NCBI GenBank assembly: GCA_964472545.1 | Contig: CAYYNP010000385.1 | Span: 1-8,142, forward strand | From: CAYYNP01 sp964472545 | GTDB taxonomy: Bacteria > Planctomycetota > Planctomycetia > Pirellulales > Thermoguttaceae | Reading direction: 5' to 3' | Length of the DNA: 8,142 nucleotides | Shown: one piece after another, positions 1 through 6,396 of the stretch | How the letters are laid out: every line of letters begins with the position of its first letter | Numbering within the stretch: position 1 is the stretch's first letter | The notes under the pieces: model-generated | What the model saw: only the letters and a program-made list of their open reading frames with translations | Told to the model about the DNA's origin: nothing | Databases searched by the model: none | Made by a program: the position numbers and the translations under genes

Positions 1-1143
1 CTCGCGTGCCGGCAATTCCAGGAAATCGAGTGCCGGTTGTGCGGAAAGGGAGTTACCTATATCGAGGTTCTTGACATAGACGTTCTTGATGAATCCGCCC
101 CTATCCAGGTTCGACTTGCAGTACAGCACGTTGCCGCTTTCATATTTGCAGTCGTAGAAGAAGACGTTGCGGACACCGCCGGCAATCTCGCTGCCGATAG
201 CGATCCCGCCAAAGTTCGACGGCATGTTGCGTATAACGATGTTTTCGCAAGCCCTGCCTTTACGCCAAGCGCTGTTGTCGCGGCCGGCCTTGATCGCCAG
301 GCAGTCGTCGCTCTGGTCCAGGAAGCAGTCTTCTATCAGCACATCGGTGCAAGAATCGGGGTCGAGCCCGTCGTTGTTCGAGTTGTGACTATCGACAACG
401 AGTCTGCGAATCGTGACGTTCGTGCAGTACGTCGGATGAACGCACCAGAACGGATAATCGAGAAGCGTCACGTCTTCGATGAGCACATTCTTGCATTCGA
501 AGGGCTCGAAGAACGTCGGCTTGGCATAGATCTTGATGTCTTCCACAGGGACGTCCTTGTGGTTCATCTCGCGCAGCTCTTCGTTCGTTGTCGTTCGAGG
601 CTTGGTCTTCCCGCCCCATCTGGCCCACGAGTTTTCAGCCTGCCCGTTGAGCGAACCTTCTCCTGTAAGGGCGATATTGGTCTTTTGGTATGCATAGACT
701 AACGGCGAGTAGTTGTAACACTCGGTGCCTTCCCATCGTACCCGGACGTGGGGAAGATAATCGTCAAAGTTTGTGCCGAACATGATCTTCGCGTCTTTGG
801 TAACGTGAAAATTGACGTTGTTGTCCAGATGAATCGGTCCGTCCGTAAGCCATGTCCCTTTCGGCACAACCACGCGACCCCCGCCCGCCTTCGTGCACGC
901 CGCGATAGCCTTCTTGAAGGCAGCCCTACAGTCGGTGACGCCGTCCCCCTTCGCGCCGTAATCGGTTACGTCAAAATCGCGATCCGGAAACGTCGGCGGC
1001 ACAATCCGGTTGAGAATATCGGGCAGCAGGTCCCAGCCGGTCTTGGCCGGCGCCTCCTGAACAGATCCTGCAAGCAGGGCAAGCGTCAGCATCGCACACG
1101 ATGTGTTTCTAGCGACTGTTCTTCGGAGAGTCGGTCTGTTCAT
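1..1143 (-). CDS. Secreted glycoside hydrolase family 28 (polygalacturonase-like), 3' end missing
   Basis: The reading frame is open from ATG at 1143 to the left edge: 381 codons with no stop, so the C-terminus is outside the window. Bacterial GH28 enzymes usually run about 450-520 aa. The family hydrolyses alpha-1,4 links in pectin (polygalacturonan, rhamnogalacturonan) on a right-handed beta-helix. Residues 1-31 look like a Sec signal peptide (several Arg, then CAMLTLALLAGSV). DFDVTDYGAKGDGVTD (57-71) is the typical start of the pectinase beta-helix. Catalytic-type motifs are NNDGLD (256-261) and QSDDCLAIKAG (277-287), supplying three Asp residues (258, 279, 280). GGIAIGSEIAGGVRNV (312-327) and YCKSNLDRGG (341-350) follow the usual order. 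Odd: the usual His before GG is Phe311, and the usual Arg of R-x-K is Tyr341, so the substrate may differ from plain polygalacturonan. AAGGAG lies 11 nt before the ATG (1155-1160), supporting this start. It stands alone on its strand, about 550 bp from the ABC operon. Confidence 0.9.
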   Translation of the reverse strand, partial: MNRPTLRRTVARNTSCAMLTLALLAGSVQEAPAKTGWDLLPDILNRIVPPTFPDRDFDVTDYGAKGDGVTDCRAAFKKAIAACTKAGGGRVVVPKGTWLTDGPIHLDNNVNFHVTKDAKIMFGTNFDDYLPHVRVRWEGTECYNYSPLVYAYQKTNIALTGEGSLNGQAENSWARWGGKTKPRTTTNEELREMNHKDVPVEDIKIYAKPTFFEPFECKNVLIEDVTLLDYPFWCVHPTYCTNVTIRRLVVDSHNSNNDGLDPDSCTDVLIEDCFLDQSDDCLAIKAGRDNSAWRKGRACENIVIRNMPSNFGGIAIGSEIAGGVRNVFFYDCKYESGNVLYCKSNLDRGGFIKNVYVKNLDIGNSLSAQPALDFLELPARE

Positions 1144-1691
1144 TGGTCTTGTCACTCCTTCTTGTTCAGAGATCCAACCGAATTGGAGAATACCTTTCGC
1201 GCGGTGCTTTGCTGACGCCGTGCTTCACTGAGGACATGATATCAGTGAATCCCTATCAGTTGGCAAGATGGTACTCACCGCCGTGAATTCTACATCGACA
1301 TGTCCCACGTGGGTTGAGCCTGAGGACGATCCAGGCTCGCAACGGTGACTATTGTAATATCGCGCGCCCGTACCTAGCAAATGCCGGCTGTGAACGGCAG
1401 CCCAAAATGCCGACGGGGTCGCTCGTGCCCCGTCCTACAATTGAGCGGTCCGAGAAAGTGTTGGGAATTCCGGTCGACTCAACCCCGCCTCCACAGAGGG
1501 ACAACATTGCGCGGGTGCCAGATTCGTCAACGCGACCGATTCTCGGAACGATCCTGGCGTGTCGGAAAACGTGTTCCGTGCCCGGGGTGGTTTGATGACG
1601 TATCCGAGAATAGGCGTGAGTTCCTCGGAATCCTGATCGAGTAGCGGCACCTCGAGAGTCCGGTCCGGAGTGCTTGCTCTCGCCCGTCTGT
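1144..1691. other. Gene-free intergenic stretch between ABC operon and GH28 gene
   Basis: This 548-bp stretch separates the stop of the ABC ATPase gene from the start of the GH28 gene; both are on the minus strand. It should hold the operon's terminator and the GH28 promoter. Several short open frames exist on both strands, but none has a convincing ribosome site or a recognisable domain. The one clear structure is the hairpin pair at 1386-1434, listed separately. I could not pick a convincing -35/-10 pair for the GH28 gene. Confidence 0.6.
1386..1434. repeat. Two adjacent hairpins, REP-like palindrome
   Basis: GACGGGG (1412-1418) and CCCCGTC (1428-1434) form a perfect 7-bp stem with a 9-nt loop. 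Next to it, GGCTG (1386-1390) and CAGCC (1398-1402) form a 5-bp stem with a 7-nt loop. The octamer AAATGCCG precedes or overlaps each stem (1379-1386 and 1405-1412). Read on the minus strand, the 7-bp hairpin is followed by GGCATTTT, so a weak intrinsic terminator for the upstream ABC operon is possible, though it lies about 260 nt past that operon's stop. The GTAGGACGGGG...CCCCGTCGG layout resembles extragenic palindromes that I recall from planctomycete-type genomes. That resemblance is from memory, not from a search. Confidence 0.45.
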
Positions 1692-2423
1692 CTAGAGTCG
1701 CTCGGCCAACGCTTTGGCCAACGTCGTCTGCGGGTCCTCAGCGACGTCGCTGAGGCGACCCTGCTCGGCGATCCGCCCATTCTGCAAGACGGCTATGCTG
1801 TCGCATGCCCGCTGCACTTCCCGAGAGTCGTGCGTCACCAGAACCAGGGCAAAGCCAAGTTCGGATCTGAGCCGAACGAGTTCGCCCACGACCGCCTCTT
1901 TCGTCACCAGGTCCAGTCCACCGAAAGGCTCGTCCAAGAGCAGCAGGTTGGGCCGCATCGCCAACGCCCGGGCCAGCGCGACGCGCTGTTGCTGACCGCC
2001 GGACAACGTCCCCGGCAGCCGATCCGAGAGATCTTCAATCCCGCACATCCGTAGCGACTCGGCAGTCCGACCGCGTAGTTGCTCTTGCGGCAGACGGAGT
2101 CTCGACAGTCCGAGGCGGACGTTTCCTTGCACCGAGAGGTTGGGCCACAGGGCCAGATCTTGAAACAGCATTGCCAGCCCACGCCGCCATGGGGCCGTCA
2201 ACAGTCGGCCGCCGCCGGTCGCGGGCACGCCTGCGATGTCGACCTCGCCTTCTTCGGGAATTTCCAACCCGGCGATGATCCGCAGTAGGGTCGACTTGCC
2301 GCTTCCCGAGCTTCCCAGCAGTGCCAGCGATTGCCCCGGGGCAATCTCCAGCTCGGCATCATCCAACACAAGCCGACCACCCAGCCGGCAGATCAGGCCA
2401 CGGCAATTGACCAGAGCTTTCAC
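1692..2423 (-). CDS. ABC transporter ATP-binding protein (FbpC-like)
   Basis: This 243-residue protein is the cytoplasmic ATPase that powers the importer encoded just upstream. All motifs are present: Walker A GSSGSGKST (37-45), Q-loop FQD (87-89), signature LSGGQQQ (140-146), Walker B LLLLDEP (160-166) with catalytic Glu165, D-loop GGLD (168-171) and H-loop THD (197-199). The start is GTG at 2423: AAGGAG sits 6 nt upstream (2430-2435), and the GTG overlaps the permease stop in a GTGA, which suggests translational coupling. The frame stays open upstream to 3050, but that part is antisense-free shadow of the permease in another frame and does not look like an ATPase. FbpC/PotA-type ATPases usually have about 350 residues with a C-terminal TOBE domain; this one stops after the nucleotide-binding domain. 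Substrate identity cannot be read from this subunit. Confidence 0.93.
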   Translation of the reverse strand: MKALVNCRGLICRLGGRLVLDDAELEIAPGQSLALLGSSGSGKSTLLRIIAGLEIPEEGEVDIAGVPATGGGRLLTAPWRRGLAMLFQDLALWPNLSVQGNVRLGLSRLRLPQEQLRGRTAESLRMCGIEDLSDRLPGTLSGGQQQRVALARALAMRPNLLLLDEPFGGLDLVTKEAVVGELVRLRSELGFALVLVTHDSREVQRACDSIAVLQNGRIAEQGRLSDVAEDPQTTLAKALAERL

Positions 2424-3973
2424 GTCGTTCTCCTTCGTGGCCAGCGAGAAAGCTGCCGGACGACGGCCGTCAACAACACAACGCCGAACAGATAGATCAG
2501 GCAAAGCGACGCGAGCAATGCCTCCGCACAATTCCCCATGATCGTGAAGATGGCCAGCGGCAACGACGGACGTCCGGTTACCGGCCGCAGCAGATGGGCC
2601 GTGGTGATGTCGGCCGCCGCAAGCACTGCCACCAAGAGCACGCCGGCAAAAACCCCGGGCGTAAGGAGCGGGAGGATTACTCGGAGCAAGAACCGGGCCC
2701 GCGATACGCCATGTATCTTGGCTGCATCGGTCCAGGAAGGCGACAGGGCTCCCACGGCGCGCATCATGACCACCGCAGCAACCGGCAGGAAACGAAGCCC
2801 CAACACGATGGCGACGGTGAGTTGGCTTCGCAGCAGCCAGTCGAACTCCGCCGGCGCGGCGGTCGCGGCGTACGACGTTCCCAGCGCCCCCAGGGCAGGC
2901 GGCATCGCCAAGAGGATCAAGAGCACTCCCAAGACGGCCAACCGAAGCCGGAAGTCGCGTCCGGCGAGCAGCGCCAGGCAAGTGGCTGCCAGCACCGCAA
3001 CGGCGCCGGCTCCGAGAGTGTACGCGAAGGTTGCACCGGTCGTCGGCCACGCCTTGGCCGCCGCTTCAACCGGCATCGGGTCATTGACTGCCGGCAGACA
3101 CAGCCCCAGCGTCGGCATGCCGATGCCGACGGCCAGCACGGCCAACAACGCGACCGGCAGAATCCGGCTCAAAGTGACATGCCGGTAGGGCGTGACGGGT
3201 CGCGTTTGCCGCGCCAGTATGGCCGCCGCAAGCCGCCGCAAGCCGACGATCAACAGCGGCCCGCTCAGCAGCAAGACCAAACCGGCCAGCACGAGGCACT
3301 GACGCCCGGCCAGATCGAAGTCGTACTGTGACGCGAACGTCGTGAGGATCTCAAATGCCACGGACCGGCATCCGAGGATCGACGGCGCCCCGGAGTCGGA
3401 GAGACTCAACACGCCGGCCAGCATGGCAGCCAACACGGCCACCGGCGCGCAGGCCCCGGCCGAGTGCCTTAGGACGGCCGTTTCGCCGCCGGACAAGCGC
3501 GCCGCGTCGACCTGCGATCCGGTCAGATTGACGGCCGCCGCCCAAGTGGCGAAGAAGACCAGCGGCACCGCCTGGAGCCCCAGGACGAAAACGCATCCCA
3601 CGAAGCCGTTTGGGCAAAGAAACCGCGGAAACCAATCGGCGTCAGACAGGTTGCTCCACCCGATGGCCAGCAAGAATGAAGGAAGCAGCAGCGGTAACGC
3701 TTGGGCCGTGGCCAACAGCGAACGTCCGGGGAAACGGTACAGCGGGACCGTCAGCCCCAACGGCAGGCCGACCGCCAGCGACGTGACGGCCACGGCCAGG
3801 CCCAGCAACAGGCTCGTCCCAACGCTGTGGGCAAATGACCGCGTCCAAACGGTCTGCGCGGACGGCGACGTCAGGGCCGTCGCGGCCAATCCAACCACCG
3901 GGGCACTCGCCAAGGCCAGAATACCCGCCGCGATCAGCCAACCCCAGGCCGCCGTCCGATTTGGTTCCGCCAT
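2420..3973 (-). CDS. ABC transporter permease, fused two-domain FbpB/ThiP type
   Basis: This 517-residue inner-membrane protein forms the translocation path of the importer. It has about 12 hydrophobic helices, in two homologous six-helix halves (roughly residues 11-246 and 269-505), as in FbpB and ThiP, where one chain replaces a permease dimer. Each half carries an EAA-type cytoplasmic loop that docks on the ATPase: VDAARLSGG (155-163), which is degenerate after the Gly, and TDAAKIHGVSRARFLLRVILP (415-435), which is close to consensus. I chose ATG at 3973, 5 nt after the binding-protein stop; an in-frame TTG at 4000 would add nine residues and overlap that gene. No strong ribosome site precedes the ATG (only GGGAA about 12 nt upstream), so coupling to the preceding gene is likely. 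The stop overlaps the ATPase start by 4 nt. Length matches the FbpB family (about 500-550). Confidence 0.9.
   Translation of the reverse strand: MAEPNRTAAWGWLIAAGILALASAPVVGLAATALTSPSAQTVWTRSFAHSVGTSLLLGLAVAVTSLAVGLPLGLTVPLYRFPGRSLLATAQALPLLLPSFLLAIGWSNLSDADWFPRFLCPNGFVGCVFVLGLQAVPLVFFATWAAAVNLTGSQVDAARLSGGETAVLRHSAGACAPVAVLAAMLAGVLSLSDSGAPSILGCRSVAFEILTTFASQYDFDLAGRQCLVLAGLVLLLSGPLLIVGLRRLAAAILARQTRPVTPYRHVTLSRILPVALLAVLAVGIGMPTLGLCLPAVNDPMPVEAAAKAWPTTGATFAYTLGAGAVAVLAATCLALLAGRDFRLRLAVLGVLLILLAMPPALGALGTSYAATAAPAEFDWLLRSQLTVAIVLGLRFLPVAAVVMMRAVGALSPSWTDAAKIHGVSRARFLLRVILPLLTPGVFAGVLLVAVLAAADITTAHLLRPVTGRPSLPLAIFTIMGNCAEALLASLCLIYLFGVVLLTAVVRQLSRWPRRRTT
2430..2435 (-). promoter_or_regulatory. 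Ribosome binding site that fixes the GTG start of the ATPase
   Basis: AAGGAG on the minus strand lies 6 nt before GTG at 2423 and inside the last codons of the permease gene. It explains why the ATPase starts at this GTG and not further upstream in the longer open frame. Confidence 0.75.
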
Positions 3974-3978
3974 CGAGT

Positions 3979-5040
3979 TCACAGATTCCCGTCGACCCAA
4001 TCCTTCAGGAAGCCGTGCGACAGTTCGTCCAACTTGTCTGCCAACTTCCCGTAGTCGACCGCCATGGTACTGAGTTTGGCGACACTCCGGAAGCGGAACG
4101 CCTCGGGCAGGTCCACGTCGGCTCGCAGCGGCATCTGAGCCGCCTCGCCCCGGGCCAACGCGGCTTCCGTTTGGGCTTTGAGCAAGTAGTCAATCACCTG
4201 CTTGCCAGCTTCCGGATTGGGGCCGTCGGCGATCAGCACCACCGCGTTGGGCATCACCAGTGTTCCGAGGCCGTCCGCGTTGTCGTCGGGATAGACGAAA
4301 TCGACCGGTTTGCCTTCGGTCATGGCAACGTGAACGTCGTCGGTGTCGGTTAGCCCAATGGCAAAGTCGCCGTTGGCCACTCGCCGCCGCACCTCTCCGT
4401 TGGACGAGAGGATCTTGACCTCGTTATCCACCAGCGACTGCATGAAAGCCTTGGCCTGCTCGTCTCCCATGGCTTGAAACAACGCCGCGACGTGCATCGA
4501 CGTGGTGCCGAACAACGGGTTGGCTATGCACGCATCGCCGCGGAAACGCGGATCGGCCAGATCGTGAATCGACGTGGGAATACCTCCCTCGGCAACGAGA
4601 TCCGTGTTGTAGATGATCACGCGGGCACGTGCGGAAAAGCAGGTCCAGTGATGATCCGCATCGGAGAACCCGCTCGGCAATCCCTCGGCGGCGTCCGATT
4701 GATAGGCCGTCGAGACGCCCTTGGCCTTGAGAATCGCGGCCCGAACCGGATCGCCGCTCCAGAAGACGTCGGCCTGCGGCCGTTCCTTCTCGGCGATCAG
4801 TCGATTCAGCAGCCCCGTGCTCTTGGTTTCCTCGGTGTCGGGCACCAAAACGACTTCGATCCCGCTGCCCTTCTCGAACTGCTTTAGGATCGGTTCGGCG
4901 AAGACCTCGTCGACCGACGAGTAGACGACCACGCGGCCGCCGGAAGGCGACGCCGCCGGATTGGAGCTATCGCCGGAACAACCGGCCGACAAGGCGAGAA
5001 GCAAAACAGATGCCGCAAGCTTCAACTTTCCGTAGCCCAT
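3979..5040 (-). CDS. Lipoprotein solute-binding protein of an Fe(III)-type ABC importer (FbpA/AfuA-like, COG1840)
   Basis: This 353-residue protein is the first gene of the importer operon. The N-terminus is a lipoprotein signal with lipobox LSAGC and acylation at Cys21, so it is membrane-anchored on the periplasmic side. Family features follow in order: VVVYSSVDEVFAEPILKQFE (37-56), TGLLNRLIAEKERPQADVFW (75-94), ARARVIIYNTD (137-147) and PNAVVLIADGPNPEAGKQVIDY (264-285). These match the iron/phosphonate/sugar-phosphate binding proteins grouped with FbpA. FbpA proper ligates Fe(III) through an adjacent Tyr pair; here the corresponding stretch reads GLTDTDDVHVAM (229-240), with Asp residues instead. 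Iron by the FbpA mode is therefore doubtful; phosphonate, phosphorylated sugar or another anion is possible. GGAGGG lies 9 nt before the ATG (5050-5055). The permease begins 5 nt after the stop. Confidence 0.9.
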   Translation of the reverse strand: MGYGKLKLAASVLLLALSAGCSGDSSNPAASPSGGRVVVYSSVDEVFAEPILKQFEKGSGIEVVLVPDTEETKSTGLLNRLIAEKERPQADVFWSGDPVRAAILKAKGVSTAYQSDAAEGLPSGFSDADHHWTCFSARARVIIYNTDLVAEGGIPTSIHDLADPRFRGDACIANPLFGTTSMHVAALFQAMGDEQAKAFMQSLVDNEVKILSSNGEVRRRVANGDFAIGLTDTDDVHVAMTEGKPVDFVYPDDNADGLGTLVMPNAVVLIADGPNPEAGKQVIDYLLKAQTEAALARGEAAQMPLRADVDLPEAFRFRSVAKLSTMAVDYGKLADKLDELSHGFLKDWVDGNL

Positions 5041-5087
5041 TGCTGGAAACCCTCCGTTGGCTAAGTGGCAAGCAAGAACACGGCCCT

Positions 5088-5233
5088 CACAAAGCCGCGA
5101 CCGGTGGTTGCGCCAAGATCAACGGGTCGCGCCGAAATCAACGGGTCCCGCCGAAACCGAGGGGTCGAACACACCACGCAGCCCCGGCGCGGTTTGGATC
5201 TGCGACGGCGCGACCACCGGTCGCGGCTTTGTG
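5088..5233. repeat. Palindromic element: 27-bp inverted arms around 19-bp tandem repeats (MITE/REP-like)
   Basis: The arms 5088-5114 and 5207-5233 are reverse complements at 26 of 27 positions; the exception is T5109 opposite G5212. They start CACAAAGCCGCGACCGG and end CCGGTCGCGGCTTTGTG. The 92-bp centre begins with two tandem copies of ATCAACGGGTCGCGCCGAA (5118-5136, and 5137-5155 with one difference), then a decayed third copy from 5156. The flanks GGCCCT (5082-5087) and GGCTCT (5234-5239) match at 5 of 6 bases, perhaps a worn target duplication. The element fills most of the 216-bp gap between the DUF1080-like gene and the binding-protein gene, both on the minus strand. It may be a non-autonomous mobile element, a REP-type palindrome, or a large RNA hairpin in the leader of the ABC operon. 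No T-run follows on either strand, so it does not look like a simple intrinsic terminator. Confidence 0.75.
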
Positions 5234-5256
5234 GGCTCTCTGCGGTCCCGTCCGGC

Positions 5257-6006
5257 CTACTCGTCCTCCGCGGCCGCCTCGTCGTTGTCGTCATCATCAC
5301 CATCGTCGTCTGCTTTGTCTTCGACGGTGAACTTATCGAAGTAGGTTTGCGCGTCGGCCTTGGTCCAGAGACCGACTTTGCCGGCCTTCTTGATCGAGTC
5401 GTCGGTGGCCGTGAGAATCACTTTGCCGTCCAACTCGCACTCGATCCGGTTGCCGACGTGCTCGATCTCGAGCGTGTGCCACTCGCCCGCCGGGACCTTG
5501 ATGCCTTCCTTGGTTGCAAGTTGCGTCCGGCGGCCGTCGATGACCTTATAGAAACGATAGTTGTCTTCCAGGGGATTGAATCGAGCGATGTAGTAGTTCT
5601 CCGCGTCCTGATATCGCCAAACGGGGCCACCGCCCTGGTCGATCTGCCCCTTGACCGACTTGAACGCCACCTCGATTTCCACGTCGCGGTAGTTCGACTC
5701 GTCGACCACGCAGAGGTTGAACACCCGGTTTGGACTCTTGGCCGTTTGAGCCAAGACGTAGCCCGTCTTCGAGGGCGACGTCTCGTCGGCGACCACCTCC
5801 CACTGGCTTCCTTCCCCCGAGCCGGTCTTGTCGACCGACCAACCCTTGGGCACCTTGCCCAGTTCCTTCTTCGAGAAGCAGATGGTCCTTTCGCCCCCGT
5901 CGTCCTTGTCGCCGTCGCCTTCAGCCCACATCACCGTGCCCAGGACCAAGGCCGCCGCCAGCCCACCGCCAAACACCGTCCACCGCAGCCATGTTGAGCG
6001 TTTCAT
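5257..6006 (-). CDS. Secreted DUF1080/LamG-like beta-sandwich protein with acidic tail
   Basis: This 249-residue exported protein has no assigned function. Residues 1-28 form a signal peptide (MKRSTWLR, then a hydrophobic core to VMWA). The body resembles the concanavalin-like domain of DUF1080 (3-keto-disaccharide hydrolase) proteins: KELGKVPKGWSV (47-58), YRDVEIEVAFKSVKG (106-120), GGPVWRYQDAENYYIARFNP (126-145), PAGEWHTLEIEHVGNRIECELDGK (172-195) and a closing GKVGLWTKADAQTYFDKFTV (209-228). That pattern suits carbohydrate binding or hydrolysis at the cell surface, but I cannot assign catalytic residues. The mature N-terminus (EGDGDKDDGGE) and the last 18 residues (231-249, mostly Asp/Glu/Ala) are strongly acidic, perhaps for cation binding or solubility. 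GAGGA lies 6 nt before the ATG (6013-6017). It is probably transcribed alone from the promoter candidate at 6122-6149, with a leader of roughly 110 nt. Confidence 0.8.
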   Translation of the reverse strand: MKRSTWLRWTVFGGGLAAALVLGTVMWAEGDGDKDDGGERTICFSKKELGKVPKGWSVDKTGSGEGSQWEVVADETSPSKTGYVLAQTAKSPNRVFNLCVVDESNYRDVEIEVAFKSVKGQIDQGGGPVWRYQDAENYYIARFNPLEDNYRFYKVIDGRRTQLATKEGIKVPAGEWHTLEIEHVGNRIECELDGKVILTATDDSIKKAGKVGLWTKADAQTYFDKFTVEDKADDDGDDDDNDEAAAEDE

Positions 6007-6396
6007 CGCGAATCCTCACTAGCCGGCGTCAGATTCTTCAGGAAGACCCCGCCGAACGCCCTGACGCATAGTGCAGTCGGCGAGTCAGGTTGGCTCGGTT
6101 GATTCGTAGATCTCCACCGTTACTATAGCGGGCAGCGGTGGATGGACAAGGAAACATGGGAAAGTCACCCATTTCATCGCAACGCGGGCGACTGTCCACG
6201 TTTTGTCCAGAAGGAGATACAGGAAAGGGGGCAGGACGCCTTGTCCTGAGTCAGCGCAAGTCTTCCGACTCGATTCCCGGCCAGCCGGTCGCACGAGGTG
6301 GGAGCCCTTGGCCGAGCTTTGACGCTCGCCGGCGGGCGCCGAACAAGACGCTTGACCCGCGCCTGCAATGATCGGGACACTCTCCGTACCGACCTG
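6007..6396. other. Gene-free intergenic stretch between barrel gene and DUF1080-like gene
   Basis: This 390-bp gap holds the promoter candidate at 6122-6149. It also has a small perfect hairpin, CAGGAC (6232-6237) with GTCCTG (6243-6248) and a 5-nt loop, about 150 nt past the stop of the barrel gene. The hairpin lacks a T-run. Short open frames on both strands show no domain. The TTGTCC hexamer recurs at 6203-6208 and 6241-6246 and, inverted, at 6144-6149; I attach no meaning to that. Confidence 0.5.
6122..6149 (-). promoter_or_regulatory. Sigma70-like promoter candidate for the DUF1080-like gene
   Basis: On the minus strand, TTGTCC (6144-6149; 4 of 6 to TTGACA) is followed after 16 bp by TATAGT (6122-6127; 5 of 6 to TATAAT). 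Transcription would begin near 6115 and give a leader of about 110 nt before the ATG at 6006. A perfect 7-bp dyad, TCCACCG (6113-6119) with CGGTGGA (6136-6142), brackets the -10 and could be an operator or an early transcript hairpin. Confidence 0.4.

Noticed and set aside
37..702. Plus-strand open frame of 221 codons
   Set aside because: It lies antisense to the GH28 gene, whose motifs are unmistakable; it has no ribosome site or recognisable domain.
1539..1611. Perfect 9-bp inverted repeat ATTCTCGGA / TCCGAGAAT with 55 bp between
   Set aside because: One such pair is expected by chance in about 550 bp, and nothing else marks it.
1653..1682. CGAGAG / CTCTCG pair just past the ATPase stop as a terminator
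   Set aside because: Stem of only 6 bp, 18-nt loop and no T-run in the direction of transcription.
1314..1780. Overlapping short open frames on both strands in the gap left of the ABC operon
   Set aside because: No domain, no convincing start, and composition typical of GC-rich noncoding DNA.
2424..3050. In-frame upstream extension of the ATPase gene that would make a 452-residue protein
   Set aside because: It overlaps the permease gene on the same strand in another frame, shows no ABC or membrane-domain features, and the GTG at 2423 has an excellent ribosome site.
3974..4000. TTG at 4000 as the permease start
   Set aside because: It adds nine polar residues, lies inside the binding-protein gene, and its purine-rich site is directly adjacent with no spacing; ATG at 3973 just after that gene's stop fits better.
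5061..5303. Small minus-strand open frame across the palindromic element
   Set aside because: The frame is open because the repeat is GC-rich and lacks stops; the peptide simply mirrors the 19-bp repeat and overlaps the DUF1080-like gene's end.
6232..6248. CAGGAC / GTCCTG hairpin as the barrel gene's terminator
   Set aside because: Only 6 bp, about 150 nt beyond the stop and without a T-run; kept only as a note in the intergenic entry.
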